The notes under the pieces were generated by a model that saw only the letters and a list, made by a program, of their open reading frames with translations, did no database searches and had not been told where the DNA came from. DNA of 64,000 nt from contig JADJLX010000003.1 in assembly GCA_016709865.1 (NCBI GenBank), forward strand, positions 372,001 to 436,000. Direction: 5' to 3'. This stretch comes from Bacteroidales bacterium (GTDB lineage: Bacteria > Bacteroidota > Bacteroidia > Bacteroidales > VadinHA17). Positions 1-8,695 of the stretch are shown in pieces. The translations under genes and the position numbers were made by a program. The stretch's first letter is position 1. Each line of letters opens with the position of its first letter.

Positions 1-1
1 A

Positions 2-445
2 CTGGAGATTGTTGATTATCTTCTGAAGCCTTTCAGTTATGAAGAGTTTCTTGTCTCAATTCAAAAAGTCCAGAGGTTGATGAGCCTTGAAAAGAGAGCT
101 GCCATTAAGGTTGATGCCAATAATGAATTCCTTTTTCTTAAATCTGATTATAAGATTAAGAGGATAAATTTCAATGATATCCTTTATATTGAAGGTCTTA
201 AAGACTATGTAAAGGTATTTACTCAAAATGCCAGCAAGCCTTTATTATCGCTCACCTCACTTAAATTACTTGAATCAAAACTGCCTGATAGTAAGTTCAT
301 GAGGGTCCACCGATCATTTATTGTGAACCTTGAGAAGATTGATACTATTGAAAGAAGCAGAATTGTTTTCGGCAAGGAGTATATCCCCGTCAGCGATCAG
401 TACAAAGACATATTCCAGGAGTACCTTGACAAAAACTTCCTGTAA
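2..445 (+). CDS. LytTR-family response regulator, 3' part only
   Basis: The reading frame is open from the left edge, so the N-terminus lies outside the window. The first residues (VDYLLKPFSYEEF) match the end of a receiver domain, including the conserved Lys-Pro before the last helix. A LytTR DNA-binding domain follows over about 100 residues, with the typical blocks ILYIEGLKDYVKV, LKLLESKLP, FMRVHRSFIVN and VSDQYKD. Such proteins bind direct repeats and usually pair with a membrane histidine kinase, which would have to lie upstream of the window. A TTG/ATG at 77-82 could start a shorter protein, but the receiver-like residues before it make an internal start unlikely. The stop codon directly abuts the stop of the convergent GH97 gene, leaving no spacer. 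Targets are unknown. Confidence 0.9.
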   Translation: MEIVDYLLKPFSYEEFLVSIQKVQRLMSLEKRAAIKVDANNEFLFLKSDYKIKRINFNDILYIEGLKDYVKVFTQNASKPLLSLTSLKLLESKLPDSKFMRVHRSFIVNLEKIDTIERSRIVFGKEYIPVSDQYKDIFQEYLDKNFL

Positions 446-2350
446 TTATTTTAGCGGTCTGATGTGCATTGCAAAGCCATTATTTGCCGCAAGGCTTACA
501 GGAAGGACAGTTTTATTATTTACTTCAGTACTATCAACCCTAACACGTGTTCTTGTTTCAATTGCGGGATCGTCTGAATAAATTTTTACTGAGTATTTTA
601 CACCGGGTGAAAGGAATTCCAGTCTGATATCTAATTTCCTTGCGGTTTCACCATTAATACCCCCGACAAACCATTCCTTATCTTTTTCTCTCGCAATTAC
701 ACCTATCTCACCGGGTTTAGCATAAAGAACCTTTGTATTATCCCACACTGTCGGAACATTGTTAAAAAATTCAAGTTCAGGTTCATCTCCTATATAATTA
801 GTGGTGCCCCATAATCCATCATCTTTCTTAAGAGATGGAGATGCTTTATCATACCAGTAAATGAACTGTAAAGGACTGAAGATACAAACCGCTTTAGCAA
901 GCTGGGATGCATGTGATCCCATTTTCTTGTCAACTCTCTCATTATAATAGCATATCGTATTATCACCCTGTCCGGCAATCATCCTTGTGAACATGGTAGT
1001 GAGAGTGTGTGAATTTGTTGGACTCTCCTCGTCTCCCCTGATTCCTTCCATTGTCAGGAAGTTGGGGTATGTACGCGAAAATCCTGTTGTCCTGTATTCA
1101 TCATGAACATCAGCAACCATTTGGTATTGAGCAGCTTTCTTAATTGATTCATGCAGCCAGCCTGTGACCTTCTGGTTTCCTACCTGAACAAAACCGAATT
1201 TAATTCCTTTTATTCCCCACTCTTTATATATAGGTAAAAGAGTGTCTATCTGTCTTTCAAGTGCTCTTCTGTTTACATATAAAAGGATGCCAATATTTTT
1301 TGAATTGGCATAGCTGATAACCTCCCTCATATCAAGCGGCCCTTTCGATCTTGCAGGATCGAGATTCACAGCCTTCGCATCAGATTCATCCTTGTTTTCC
1401 GGTCCGTACCATCCGGCATCAAATTCCACATACTGCATATTATGAGATGATGTGAAGTCAATGGCTGCTATGGCACCTTTTGTTGTAAGGGTAACCTCAC
1501 GAAGCACCTTTCCCGGTTTAATCCACGACATATCCTCAATTGCAGAAGGATCATTAAGGTTAAGAACAAAATAGTTTTTCTCAAGAAGGTCGCCAGCATT
1601 TTTCCCTATCATAACATATCTCCAGGGCGATTGGAAAGGCAGAGCCATTTTAACTTCTCCGTCAAGCCGGCTTCTTATTGATATTCCGCCCGATGAATCT
1701 GGTTCGAACTTCATTCTGGCATAATCTATCAGTTTAGCTTCACCAAGTGCTATTGTCAGTGTCGTATCATATTCAATTACCAGAGGCCTCTCACAACCTT
1801 TCTCAATCTGACTAAGTGGTACATGTTTATACATAGCCTGTGCCCTGGCGGCAGACCAGGCTTTGTAATCTTCAGGGAATCTGAAGGTAAATCTCTCATC
1901 AGCTATTTCGATGGAATCAATACCCGGTTGTTCAGGAAACACATACGCAATTGCAACGCCCTCATTATAAGCCCTGCAGATCAGATTTAGTTTCAATGAG
2001 GAACTCTCGAGGTAAATAGTAGTCTGATTATAACTATCCGGTACTTCTCTTCTCTCTCCAAAAGGATTGATCCAGATAGTATCAGATTTCATTGTTGATG
2101 TGCCTGTAATCCGGAATCCTGAAATGTCATCATGGTTCTTCAGTACTATATCAAGGTTAGAGGGAAGCAAAATAGTTCTGCCACCTGAGCTTACTGAAAA
2201 TCCAACCAGAGAATTCACCGTATTATTGTCTGATTGTTTGATTTGAATCTTTATTGTTCCATCAGGAGAATATACATCTACTTTTTTCTGAAATGAACAG
2301 CCACTGGCAATTATTACCGCTATAAATATGGTCAGGATTTCTTTTTTCAT
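446..2350 (-). CDS. GH97 glycoside hydrolase lipoprotein (SusB-like active site)
   Basis: The 634-residue protein has a lipoprotein signal with lipobox ASGC near residue 18, so it is probably membrane-anchored. It has the GH97 layout: N-terminal beta-sandwich (VDVYSPDGTIKIQI), TIM barrel (VEFDAGWYGPENKDE, GILLYVNRRALE, MVADVHDEYRTTGFSRTYPN, MEGIRGDEE, FTRMIAGQGD) and a C-terminal beta domain. Where retaining GH97 enzymes have a nucleophile Asp (KVDF in the paralogue at 48369), this protein has KFGF. It keeps Glu residues in the GIRGDEE region, as in the inverting alpha-glucosidase SusB. An inverting alpha-glucosidase-like activity is therefore inferred; the substrate is not known. No SusC/SusD genes lie in the window. 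A good Bacteroidota promoter precedes the start. Confidence 0.9.
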   Translation of the reverse strand: MKKEILTIFIAVIIASGCSFQKKVDVYSPDGTIKIQIKQSDNNTVNSLVGFSVSSGGRTILLPSNLDIVLKNHDDISGFRITGTSTMKSDTIWINPFGERREVPDSYNQTTIYLESSSLKLNLICRAYNEGVAIAYVFPEQPGIDSIEIADERFTFRFPEDYKAWSAARAQAMYKHVPLSQIEKGCERPLVIEYDTTLTIALGEAKLIDYARMKFEPDSSGGISIRSRLDGEVKMALPFQSPWRYVMIGKNAGDLLEKNYFVLNLNDPSAIEDMSWIKPGKVLREVTLTTKGAIAAIDFTSSHNMQYVEFDAGWYGPENKDESDAKAVNLDPARSKGPLDMREVISYANSKNIGILLYVNRRALERQIDTLLPIYKEWGIKGIKFGFVQVGNQKVTGWLHESIKKAAQYQMVADVHDEYRTTGFSRTYPNFLTMEGIRGDEESPTNSHTLTTMFTRMIAGQGDNTICYYNERVDKKMGSHASQLAKAVCIFSPLQFIYWYDKASPSLKKDDGLWGTTNYIGDEPELEFFNNVPTVWDNTKVLYAKPGEIGVIAREKDKEWFVGGINGETARKLDIRLEFLSPGVKYSVKIYSDDPAIETRTRVRVDSTEVNNKTVLPVSLAANNGFAMHIRPLK

Positions 2351-2372
2351 TTGATTTTAAGCTTAGGGTATT

Positions 2373-2402
2373 CAAAGGTATATTTTAATTCTTTGAATCA
2401 AA
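2373..2402 (-). promoter_or_regulatory. Bacteroidota-type promoter for the GH97 gene
   Basis: On the minus strand TTTG (2402-2399) is followed after 18 bp by TACCTTTG (2380-2373), matching the -33 TTTG and -7 TAnnTTTG elements. The -7 box lies about 22 bp before the ATG at 2350, implying a short leader. Confidence 0.65.
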
Positions 2403-2566
2403 ATCTTTTAAAAACACAAGGAGAAGATGCATCTCTTATAATTTAGAAAAAATATAAATAAATTCCAAACACCCCTATAAAAAAGGGGAATATAAATCAA
2501 AAAAGAATAAAAAAGACGTATGTACCCCCTAAAAAAGATATGTAAAATAAAATAAATAGTAAAATA

Positions 2567-2598
2567 TTTGATCTGACCCCCTAAATTTATTATGTTTG
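2567..2598 (+). promoter_or_regulatory. Bacteroidota-type promoter for amt-glnB
   Basis: TTTG (2567-2570), a 20 bp spacer and TATGTTTG (2591-2598) match the Bacteroidota consensus. The expected transcript start near 2604 lies so close to the TTG at 2613 that initiation at the ATG at 2640 is much more likely. The surrounding 250 bp are very AT-rich. I saw no clear sigma54 box here, although amt-glnK operons in proteobacteria often have one. Confidence 0.7.
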
Positions 2599-2639
2599 TC
2601 ACGAAAAATTAATTGCCTATTGGTAACAATAAAAATGTG

Positions 2640-3971
2640 ATGAAGATGTCAGGAAAAAGAAAACTGCTAATGGTAGTGCTGCTGATGATAAGCAGCACGG
2701 GTCTGTTTGCTGCAGACGGAACACCGATTGACACAGGGGCAACGGCGTGGATGTTAACTTCCACTGCTCTTGTTTTATTAATGATACCCGGACTTGCAAT
2801 GTTCTACGGAGGATTGGTAAGGTCAAAAAACGTTCTGGGAACGATTATGCATAGTTATGTGGCTATGGGAATCATCAGCGTTTTATGGGTAATTGTGGGC
2901 TATAGCATGAGTTTTGGTACAAATGTTTTTGGCGGATGGTTCGGGTGGAATCCTGATTACTTCTTCCTCAAAGGAATTGATACCAACGTCATGGATGCCG
3001 GGGTTCCGGAGTACGTTTTTTCAATGTTCCAGGGAAAATTTGCAATTATTACACCTGCGCTTATCGCAGGAGCTTTTGCTGAAAGGATAGCTTTCAAAGC
3101 ATATTGTTTCTTCATTGCTCTTTGGGGATTGCTTGTCTATAATCCGCTTTGTCACTGGGTTTGGGCTTCTGATGGTTTCCTTTTCAATCTTGGAGCAAAA
3201 GGTGCCATAGATTTCGCAGGAGGTACAGTAGTGCATATATCAGCCGGGATTAGTGGCCTGGTTGCAGCATTATATCTGGGTGCACGCCGCGGATATCCTT
3301 ACCAGGTCATTCGGCCGAACAACCTCGTAATAACAATGCTTGGTGCAGGACTATTGTGGGTGGGTTGGTTTGGATTCAATGCAGGTAGCAGTATATCTTC
3401 CGGATTAAGCACAGCTCAGGCTCTCACAGCCACTCAGGTTGCTGCCGCTGCCGGTGCACTTACATGGGTACTTATTGAAAGTTACCATCAGGGTAAGGCA
3501 ACAGCACTTGGATTTGCCAGCGGTATCCTTGCCGGACTTGTAGCAGTTACCCCTGCAGCCGGTGTTGTTCAGCCTTATGGAGCAATGGCCCTTGGAATTC
3601 TGGCCTCAGTTATTTGTTATATGGCAATTCAGTTGAAAAATAAACTCGGATATGATGACAGCCTTGATGCTTTCGGGATACATGGAGTTGGCGGAATCGT
3701 TGGTGCTCTGTTCCTTGTTTTCTTTATCCGTAAATCATGGATGGCTGAAGCTGCTGTTGCAGCCGGAGGAAAATGGACCGTATGGAATCAGCTCGGAGTA
3801 CAGGCACTGGCAGTTGGAATTGCAATAGTATTCGCAGGTGTAATGACTTTCATAATTCTCTACAGCCTTGATAAGATTATGAAGATACGATCTAAGGAAG
3901 ATGATGAAATGGCTGGTCTCGACAGAGCCTATCATGGGGAGAGAGGTTATGGTATGTTAAATCCAAGTTAA
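2640..3971 (+). CDS. amt: Ammonium transporter (Amt/MEP/Rh family)
   Basis: The protein moves ammonium/ammonia across the inner membrane. From the ATG at 2640 it has a cleavable signal peptide ending near GLFAADG, as in other Amt proteins, then about eleven membrane helices. Visible family signatures include GLAMFYGGLVRSKNVLG, FAGGTVVHISAG, WFGFNAGSS (pore region) and DAFGIHGVGG. An in-frame TTG at 2613 would add nine residues before the signal peptide and sits almost on the predicted transcript start, so I rejected it. The cytoplasmic tail ends in DRAYHGERGYGM, the segment that contacts PII in homologues. glnB follows 26 bp downstream, the standard arrangement for PII control of the channel. 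Confidence 0.95.
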   Translation: MKMSGKRKLLMVVLLMISSTGLFAADGTPIDTGATAWMLTSTALVLLMIPGLAMFYGGLVRSKNVLGTIMHSYVAMGIISVLWVIVGYSMSFGTNVFGGWFGWNPDYFFLKGIDTNVMDAGVPEYVFSMFQGKFAIITPALIAGAFAERIAFKAYCFFIALWGLLVYNPLCHWVWASDGFLFNLGAKGAIDFAGGTVVHISAGISGLVAALYLGARRGYPYQVIRPNNLVITMLGAGLLWVGWFGFNAGSSISSGLSTAQALTATQVAAAAGALTWVLIESYHQGKATALGFASGILAGLVAVTPAAGVVQPYGAMALGILASVICYMAIQLKNKLGYDDSLDAFGIHGVGGIVGALFLVFFIRKSWMAEAAVAAGGKWTVWNQLGVQALAVGIAIVFAGVMTFIILYSLDKIMKIRSKEDDEMAGLDRAYHGERGYGMLNPS

Positions 3972-3997
3972 TTGACTAATCTTATAAACATCATAAA

Positions 3998-4342
3998 ATG
4001 AAATTAATAACAGCAATAATAAGAGAGGTACAGCTTGACAAAGTCAGAGAGACTCTGATCGAAGCTGAGATTACAAGAATAACAGTTAGCAGGGTATCCG
4101 GACATGGTCAGCAGAGGATTGAAGAGATGTACAGGGGACAGAGAATCGTCCCGGATCTCATACCCAAAATAAAAATTGAAATAGCAGTAAATGAGGCATT
4201 TGTTGATATTACCGTAAATGCAATTCTTAAATCTGCGAGAACAAACGGAGCCGGTTCAGTTGGCGATGGCAAGATATTCATCACACCTCTTGAAGAGTGC
4301 ATAAGAATACGTACCGGAGAAAGAGGCGGTACTGCAATATAG
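3998..4342 (+). CDS. glnB: PII nitrogen regulatory protein (GlnB/GlnK), T-loop lacks Tyr51
   Basis: The 114-residue trimeric signal protein would bind ATP/ADP and 2-oxoglutarate and block the Amt channel when nitrogen is plentiful. The fold signatures are present: MKLITAIIREVQLDKVRETL, PKIKIEIAV, VGDGKIFITPLEE and IRIRTGERG. The T-loop reads EEMYRGQRIVPDL. The Tyr46 equivalent is kept (Tyr45 here), but the Tyr51 that GlnD uridylylates in Escherichia coli is Ile50. Regulation is therefore probably through ligand binding or another modification. The B-loop (TNGAGSVGDGKIF) is three residues longer than the E. coli form. It is translated with amt and ends at a strong terminator. Confidence 0.95.
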   Translation: MKLITAIIREVQLDKVRETLIEAEITRITVSRVSGHGQQRIEEMYRGQRIVPDLIPKIKIEIAVNEAFVDITVNAILKSARTNGAGSVGDGKIFITPLEECIRIRTGERGGTAI

Positions 4343-4371
4343 GGTTTGTTAGGTTGGTTAGTTAGTTTTGA

Positions 4372-4400
4372 AACCCGGAGTTTAACGCTCCGGGTTTTTT
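4372..4400 (+). terminator. Rho-independent terminator after amt-glnB
   Basis: A 9 bp GC-rich stem (AACCCGGAG / CTCCGGGTT) with a 7 nt loop is followed by a T run. It lies 30 bp past the glnB stop. Confidence 0.9.
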
Positions 4401-4519
4401 ATTACCAAATGTTAAAAAAATATAATTAGTTGCATTTATACTCAGGTTATTAACTAAGATTAAACTGTTTTTGTAAATTTATCATCTCTTACTAATTACC
4501 TACCAATTATCTACCTACT

Positions 4520-6064
4520 ATGAGTAATAAAAAACTAAACAGGAAATCGTCGGAAAGTAAAAGCATTTCAAGGCGGAACTTTCTGGGTACAACAGCTGCA
4601 GCAACAGCAGCATTTACAATAATTCCCCGTCATGTAATGGGAGGAACCGGATATACAGCTGCCAGCGATATGATTAATGTTGCCGGAATTGGGGTTGGAA
4701 GCCAGGGAGGTGGTGACATTCAGCAGATTTGTTCACCTGATGTTCCGATTGCAAGACCACAGAGAAACTCCAACGGTACTCCAATGACTGCTGAACAGAT
4801 TGCTGAGCAGCAGGCAAGAATGGCTGCAAGACAACGTCCTGCCGGTGCAGCAGGAGCTCCGGGAGGCATGAATACAAACGCAACAGTTCAAATGGGAGCC
4901 GCAGGAAGCGGACAGAAAATCGCCCTGGCAAATATCTATGCACTCTGCGATGTTGATCATACTTATGCCGGACATATTCTCGCTGGATATCCTAAAGCAA
5001 AAAAATATACCGACTGGCGCGAAATGCTTGAAAAGGAAAAATCTATCGATGCAGTTGTCATAGGCACTCCCGATCATAACCATGCAATAATAGCTTCTGC
5101 CTTTATGAAGGCTAAAAAGCACGTCTATCTTGAGAAACCAATGGCGAAAACTATTGTTGAATGCCGTAAACTTGCAGAACTCGCAAAAGAGACAGGAGTT
5201 GTTACCCAAATGGGAAACCAGGGGCATGCAACTGAAGGGACACGCAAAACTGTTGAATGGATTCAGGGAGGCGTAATAGGCGATGTAAGGGAGGTTCAGT
5301 TATCAACTAACCGTCCGATGGGATTCTGGCCTCAGGGCGACATGAAAAGACCTGCAGGAATGCCAACTCCTGCCGGACTAAATTATGATGTATGGCTCGG
5401 ACCGGCTCCTGAAAAACCTTATCATCCCGATACACTTCACTTCTTCTGGAGAGGTTTATGGGATTATGGTACAGGTGCAATGGGAGATATGGGTGCTCAT
5501 ATCTTTGATGCTGCAATATGGGCTCTGAACCTTGGTATGCCAACAAAAATTCAGGCTACAAGTTCTCCATATAGCACTGATTATATGCCTCTTTGTGAGC
5601 TTGTTACATATGAATTTCCTGCAAGGGGCAATATGCCTTCAGTAAAAGTAACCTGGACAGATGGCGGATTAAGGCCTCCGCGTCCTGAGAAACTTGAAGC
5701 CGGCCGTGCAATGAAAGATGCAACATACTATGGATCAAAAGGTATAATCACTCATGCAAGTCACGGAGCAGTTCCGGAACTTATTCCTGCTGATCCCGGA
5801 TTCACTGGTCCTGCTGCAACTATCCCCCGCACAGGTAATATTTTTGAAGACTGGATTGGTGCTATTAAAAATGGCAAAAAATCATGCAATGATTTTGCAA
5901 TTGCATCGAAACTAACTGAAATTATGCTTTTGACAAACATAGCTGTTAAACATCAGCGTGCTAACGTGACTCTTGAGTATGATGCAGCCAATATGAAAAT
6001 TACCAATCTGCCTGAGGCAAACAGCATGTTTCATTATGAGTACCGCAACGGATGGGCATTATAA
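4520..6064 (+). CDS. Tat-exported Gfo/Idh/MocA oxidoreductase with low-complexity insert
   Basis: A 514-residue NAD(P)-dependent oxidoreductase of the GFO_IDH_MocA type. The N-terminus has a twin-arginine signal (SRRNFLG then an Ala-rich segment), so it is probably exported folded to the periplasm. The Rossmann domain starts at INVAGIGVGSQGGG. DAVVIGTPDHNHA and the EKP motif (VYLEKPMAKT) follow, then the C-terminal alpha/beta domain with DYGTGAMGDMGAHIFD. An unusual insert of about 55 residues (roughly 76-130), rich in Pro, Gly, Ala, Gln and Arg, lies between the first strand and LANIYALCDVD. A similar insert is found in the next gene, 39 bp downstream. This pairing with a xylose-isomerase-like TIM barrel suggests oxidation/epimerisation of a sugar or inositol; the substrate is unknown. 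Confidence 0.88.
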   Translation: MSNKKLNRKSSESKSISRRNFLGTTAAATAAFTIIPRHVMGGTGYTAASDMINVAGIGVGSQGGGDIQQICSPDVPIARPQRNSNGTPMTAEQIAEQQARMAARQRPAGAAGAPGGMNTNATVQMGAAGSGQKIALANIYALCDVDHTYAGHILAGYPKAKKYTDWREMLEKEKSIDAVVIGTPDHNHAIIASAFMKAKKHVYLEKPMAKTIVECRKLAELAKETGVVTQMGNQGHATEGTRKTVEWIQGGVIGDVREVQLSTNRPMGFWPQGDMKRPAGMPTPAGLNYDVWLGPAPEKPYHPDTLHFFWRGLWDYGTGAMGDMGAHIFDAAIWALNLGMPTKIQATSSPYSTDYMPLCELVTYEFPARGNMPSVKVTWTDGGLRPPRPEKLEAGRAMKDATYYGSKGIITHASHGAVPELIPADPGFTGPAATIPRTGNIFEDWIGAIKNGKKSCNDFAIASKLTEIMLLTNIAVKHQRANVTLEYDAANMKITNLPEANSMFHYEYRNGWAL

Positions 6065-6103
6065 TTTCAGACTATCTAATCAATCTACTTAATAATTAAA
6101 TTT

Positions 6104-7198
6104 ATGGAAAGTAATAAATCAAAAAAGGCTATTTCAAGGCGTAAATTCCTTGGTAATGGTGCTGCTTTAGCCGCATTATCAGTTGTTCCTGTTTCTGCAT
6201 TTGGTAATGTTGGCGGATTATCAATTCCTGCATCCAAAAAGGAAAGTGGTTCAAATTTCGGTGGCGTTAAATTTGGCGCAATAACCTATAGCTGGAGGAG
6301 CATGCCCGGCGGACTTGAAAACATTGTAAAATATTGCAAAGAATCAGGTATAAGCAATATTGAACTTATGAGCGGTGATCTGGAGACATTCCTTGGAGCA
6401 CCAAAGAATCCAATGCAGGGAATGGGTGGCGCACCCAGGCCTGCTGCACCTCCCGCAGGCGGAATGCCGGCAGGGGCACCCGGAGCACCCGGAGCACAGG
6501 CTGGCGGAGCTCAGCAACGTCCCCAGAGGACTCCCGAACAGATAGCTGCAGCTGAAAAGTATGCTGCTGATCTAAAAGACTGGAGGATATCTCTTCCAAT
6601 GTCAAAAGTTGAAGCTGCCAAAAAACTTCTAACTGATGCTGGTATCAGTGCTCATATTGTAAAATTCTCTCCATCGCGCTGGTCGGATGAGGAGATTGAC
6701 TATGCTTTCAAAGTTGCAAAAGCTATGGGTGCTAAAGGAGTTTGCGATGAAATAGGTGAGGAAGCTGTTAAAAAAATGGCTCCATTTGCTGAGAAGCATG
6801 GGATGTATGCCATTTTTCATAATCATATGCAATTTGCAACTCCCGGATTTAGTTATGATCCTTTCCTCGCAGTTTCAAAATCAGTTATGATGAATTTTGA
6901 TACGGGTCATTTCTTCGGTTCAACAGGAATTCACCCTAATACAATTATTGAAAAATACCACGATCGGATTATAAGTGTTCATATGAAAGATAAAACCGGT
7001 CCGAAAACAGATCCGGCAAATACAAACCAGGTCTGGGGACAAGGCGAATCTCCAATTTCTGACATTCTGCTTCTTCTTAAAAAATCAAAGTGGCCGATAC
7101 ACGCAGATATTGAACTTGAATATGAAATTAAACCATGGTCTAATCAGGTGAAGGAAACTGCAACCTGTGTTCAGTATGCACGTAATATTCTTATTTAG
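6104..7198 (+). CDS. Tat-exported sugar phosphate isomerase/epimerase-like TIM barrel
   Basis: A 364-residue protein of the xylose-isomerase-like TIM barrel family (AP_endonuc_2). A twin-arginine signal (SRRKFLG) opens it. The barrel motifs are GAITYSWRSMPGG, GISNIELMSG, IFHNHMQF, MMNFDTGHFFGS, IISVHMKDKTG and HADIELEYE; His, Asp and Glu at these strand ends are the usual divalent-metal ligands. Residues about 95-150 form a Gly/Pro/Ala-rich stretch ending in QQRPQRTPEQIAAAEKYAADL, which interrupts the barrel near its N-terminal end and resembles the insert in the preceding oxidoreductase. Co-transcription with that gene and release of both to the periplasm are inferred. Substrate unknown. Confidence 0.85.
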   Translation: MESNKSKKAISRRKFLGNGAALAALSVVPVSAFGNVGGLSIPASKKESGSNFGGVKFGAITYSWRSMPGGLENIVKYCKESGISNIELMSGDLETFLGAPKNPMQGMGGAPRPAAPPAGGMPAGAPGAPGAQAGGAQQRPQRTPEQIAAAEKYAADLKDWRISLPMSKVEAAKKLLTDAGISAHIVKFSPSRWSDEEIDYAFKVAKAMGAKGVCDEIGEEAVKKMAPFAEKHGMYAIFHNHMQFATPGFSYDPFLAVSKSVMMNFDTGHFFGSTGIHPNTIIEKYHDRIISVHMKDKTGPKTDPANTNQVWGQGESPISDILLLLKKSKWPIHADIELEYEIKPWSNQVKETATCVQYARNILI

Positions 7199-7219
7199 AA
7201 TAACATAACACCTTCAAAG

Positions 7220-7252
7220 CCCGGGTGGTCTGCAATGATTACCCGGGTTTTT
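7220..7252 (+). terminator. Rho-independent terminator after the oxidoreductase pair
   Basis: CCCGGGT (7220-7226) pairs with ACCCGGG (7241-7247) around a 14 nt loop, followed by TTTTTC. It separates the pair from the DUF4249 gene. Confidence 0.75.
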
Positions 7253-7283
7253 CTTTACGTTTACCTCCTTAGAATTTCTTTGA

Positions 7284-8534
7284 ATGGGAGCCATAAAAAA
7301 AATTGTTTCATTTTTACTTTTGGTTGCATTCGCATCATGTATCGATCCATATATTCCGGTCCTCAATAACTATAGTTCACTTCTTGTGGTGGAGGGTCTA
7401 ATTACTAATGAAAATAAACCTTATAAGATCAAGCTTGGAAGGACAACAAGCCACGAAGAGTCTATACCTGAGATGGTTAATGATGCCAATGTCAGCATCA
7501 TTGATGGAAATGGAAGAAAGGTCACTCTTCAGCATTGTGGTGACGGATACTATAAAACTGACAGCACTTCATTTACAGGTGTAATCGGCCAGAAGTACAC
7601 TCTCCAAATTATTACAAGTGACGGAAAAGATTATAAATCCGAAGAGTCAGTTATGTTGCCTGTTGCCCCAATTGATAAAATTTATTTTGAGAAAGGTGAA
7701 GAGATTTCCGGAATATTGGGAGAGTTATTTACAGGTCTTAAGATATTTGTTAATTCATCAGTTGCACCTGAAATGAATAAATTCTTCCGCTGGTCCTATG
7801 AAGAGGATTGGAAGATCAGGATGCCAAACCCACAGGTGTACACATACGAGTACGTTAATGATACAACAATAAATTTTGAGTATGTACCTGTTATAAAATC
7901 ATTTTGCTGGAAGAAGTATCAACCGGGTGAAATAATAACAGGTTCAATCCTCCCGGGTGAAGATAATCAGATGTTAAAAAAGGAGATCAGCTTTATTGCT
8001 CCGGTTAAATCTGACAGACTGACAATTCAATATAGCATACTAGTAAAACAGTACTCAATTTCCGAGATGGAATTCAACTTTTGGAATAATCTGAAGAAAG
8101 CCGGGGAAGCCGGAGGAGATATTTTCGCTTCACAACCATTTCCTGTAATAAGTAATATTCATAATGTGAATAACAGGGAGGAACAGGTTTTGGGTTTCTT
8201 TGAAGTATCATCGGTTACCCGGAAAAGACTCTTTGTAACGTCACATGAGCTTGAGGCACTAAATCTCCCTCATTACAGATCAGCTTGCGACGAGATCCCT
8301 AAATCACCTGATGATTTTGGTACTGCAAACTTTACATGGGACGATGTTTACCACATGTATACTGATAAGGGCAAGTATGTTTTTGTAAGACCTGAAGTCA
8401 CCCCCAATACTCTTGTTGCGGGTCATGTATATGTCAGGAATCTACTTGAATTAGTTTTTGCTCCAACTGCATGTGTCGTATGCGAAACTTCCGGACTTAC
8501 AACAAAACCGGATTTTTGGATTGATCTGGAATAA
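7284..8534 (+). CDS. DUF4249-type lipoprotein, orphan
   Basis: A 416-residue protein with a lipoprotein signal (lipobox FASC near residue 19) and the start typical of DUF4249 proteins: CIDPYIPVLNNYSSLLVVEGLITNENKPY, where beta-rich Ig-like repeats follow. These proteins are common in Bacteroidota and usually sit beside a TonB-dependent receptor, suggesting a role at the outer membrane. No receptor gene is next to this one: the upstream neighbour is behind a terminator and the downstream gene is comM. It ends in a Cys-containing stretch (TACVVCETSG). Start chosen at the only nearby ATG, directly before the signal peptide. Function is unknown. Confidence 0.75.
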   Translation: MGAIKKIVSFLLLVAFASCIDPYIPVLNNYSSLLVVEGLITNENKPYKIKLGRTTSHEESIPEMVNDANVSIIDGNGRKVTLQHCGDGYYKTDSTSFTGVIGQKYTLQIITSDGKDYKSEESVMLPVAPIDKIYFEKGEEISGILGELFTGLKIFVNSSVAPEMNKFFRWSYEEDWKIRMPNPQVYTYEYVNDTTINFEYVPVIKSFCWKKYQPGEIITGSILPGEDNQMLKKEISFIAPVKSDRLTIQYSILVKQYSISEMEFNFWNNLKKAGEAGGDIFASQPFPVISNIHNVNNREEQVLGFFEVSSVTRKRLFVTSHELEALNLPHYRSACDEIPKSPDDFGTANFTWDDVYHMYTDKGKYVFVRPEVTPNTLVAGHVYVRNLLELVFAPTACVVCETSGLTTKPDFWIDLE

Positions 8535-8628
8535 TTGACCTGTTACAAAAATTTCTATATCGACTCACGCAGGGCATTCATTTTCTTATGTGTATAATTC
8601 TTCTGCCTTTTAAAAATCAGATCAGGTT

Positions 8629-8659
8629 TTTGTCTTTTATCTTATTCTTCCTATATTTG
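8629..8659 (+). promoter_or_regulatory. Bacteroidota-type promoter for comM
   Basis: TTTG (8629-8632), a 19 bp spacer and TATATTTG (8652-8659) fit the consensus closely, about 37 bp before the ATG at 8696. Confidence 0.7.
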
Positions 8660-8695
8660 AATAAGTGTTTCGTTTCGTGCTAAAAACTTATCACT

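Noticed and set aside
2408..2602. Small hydrophobic frame in the GH97-amt gap
   Set aside because: It is AT-rich, covers the amt promoter and has no signal or homology-like features.
4674..5227. Open frames antisense to the oxidoreductase gene
   Set aside because: They mirror the low-complexity insert and codon bias of the real gene and show no recognisable protein features.
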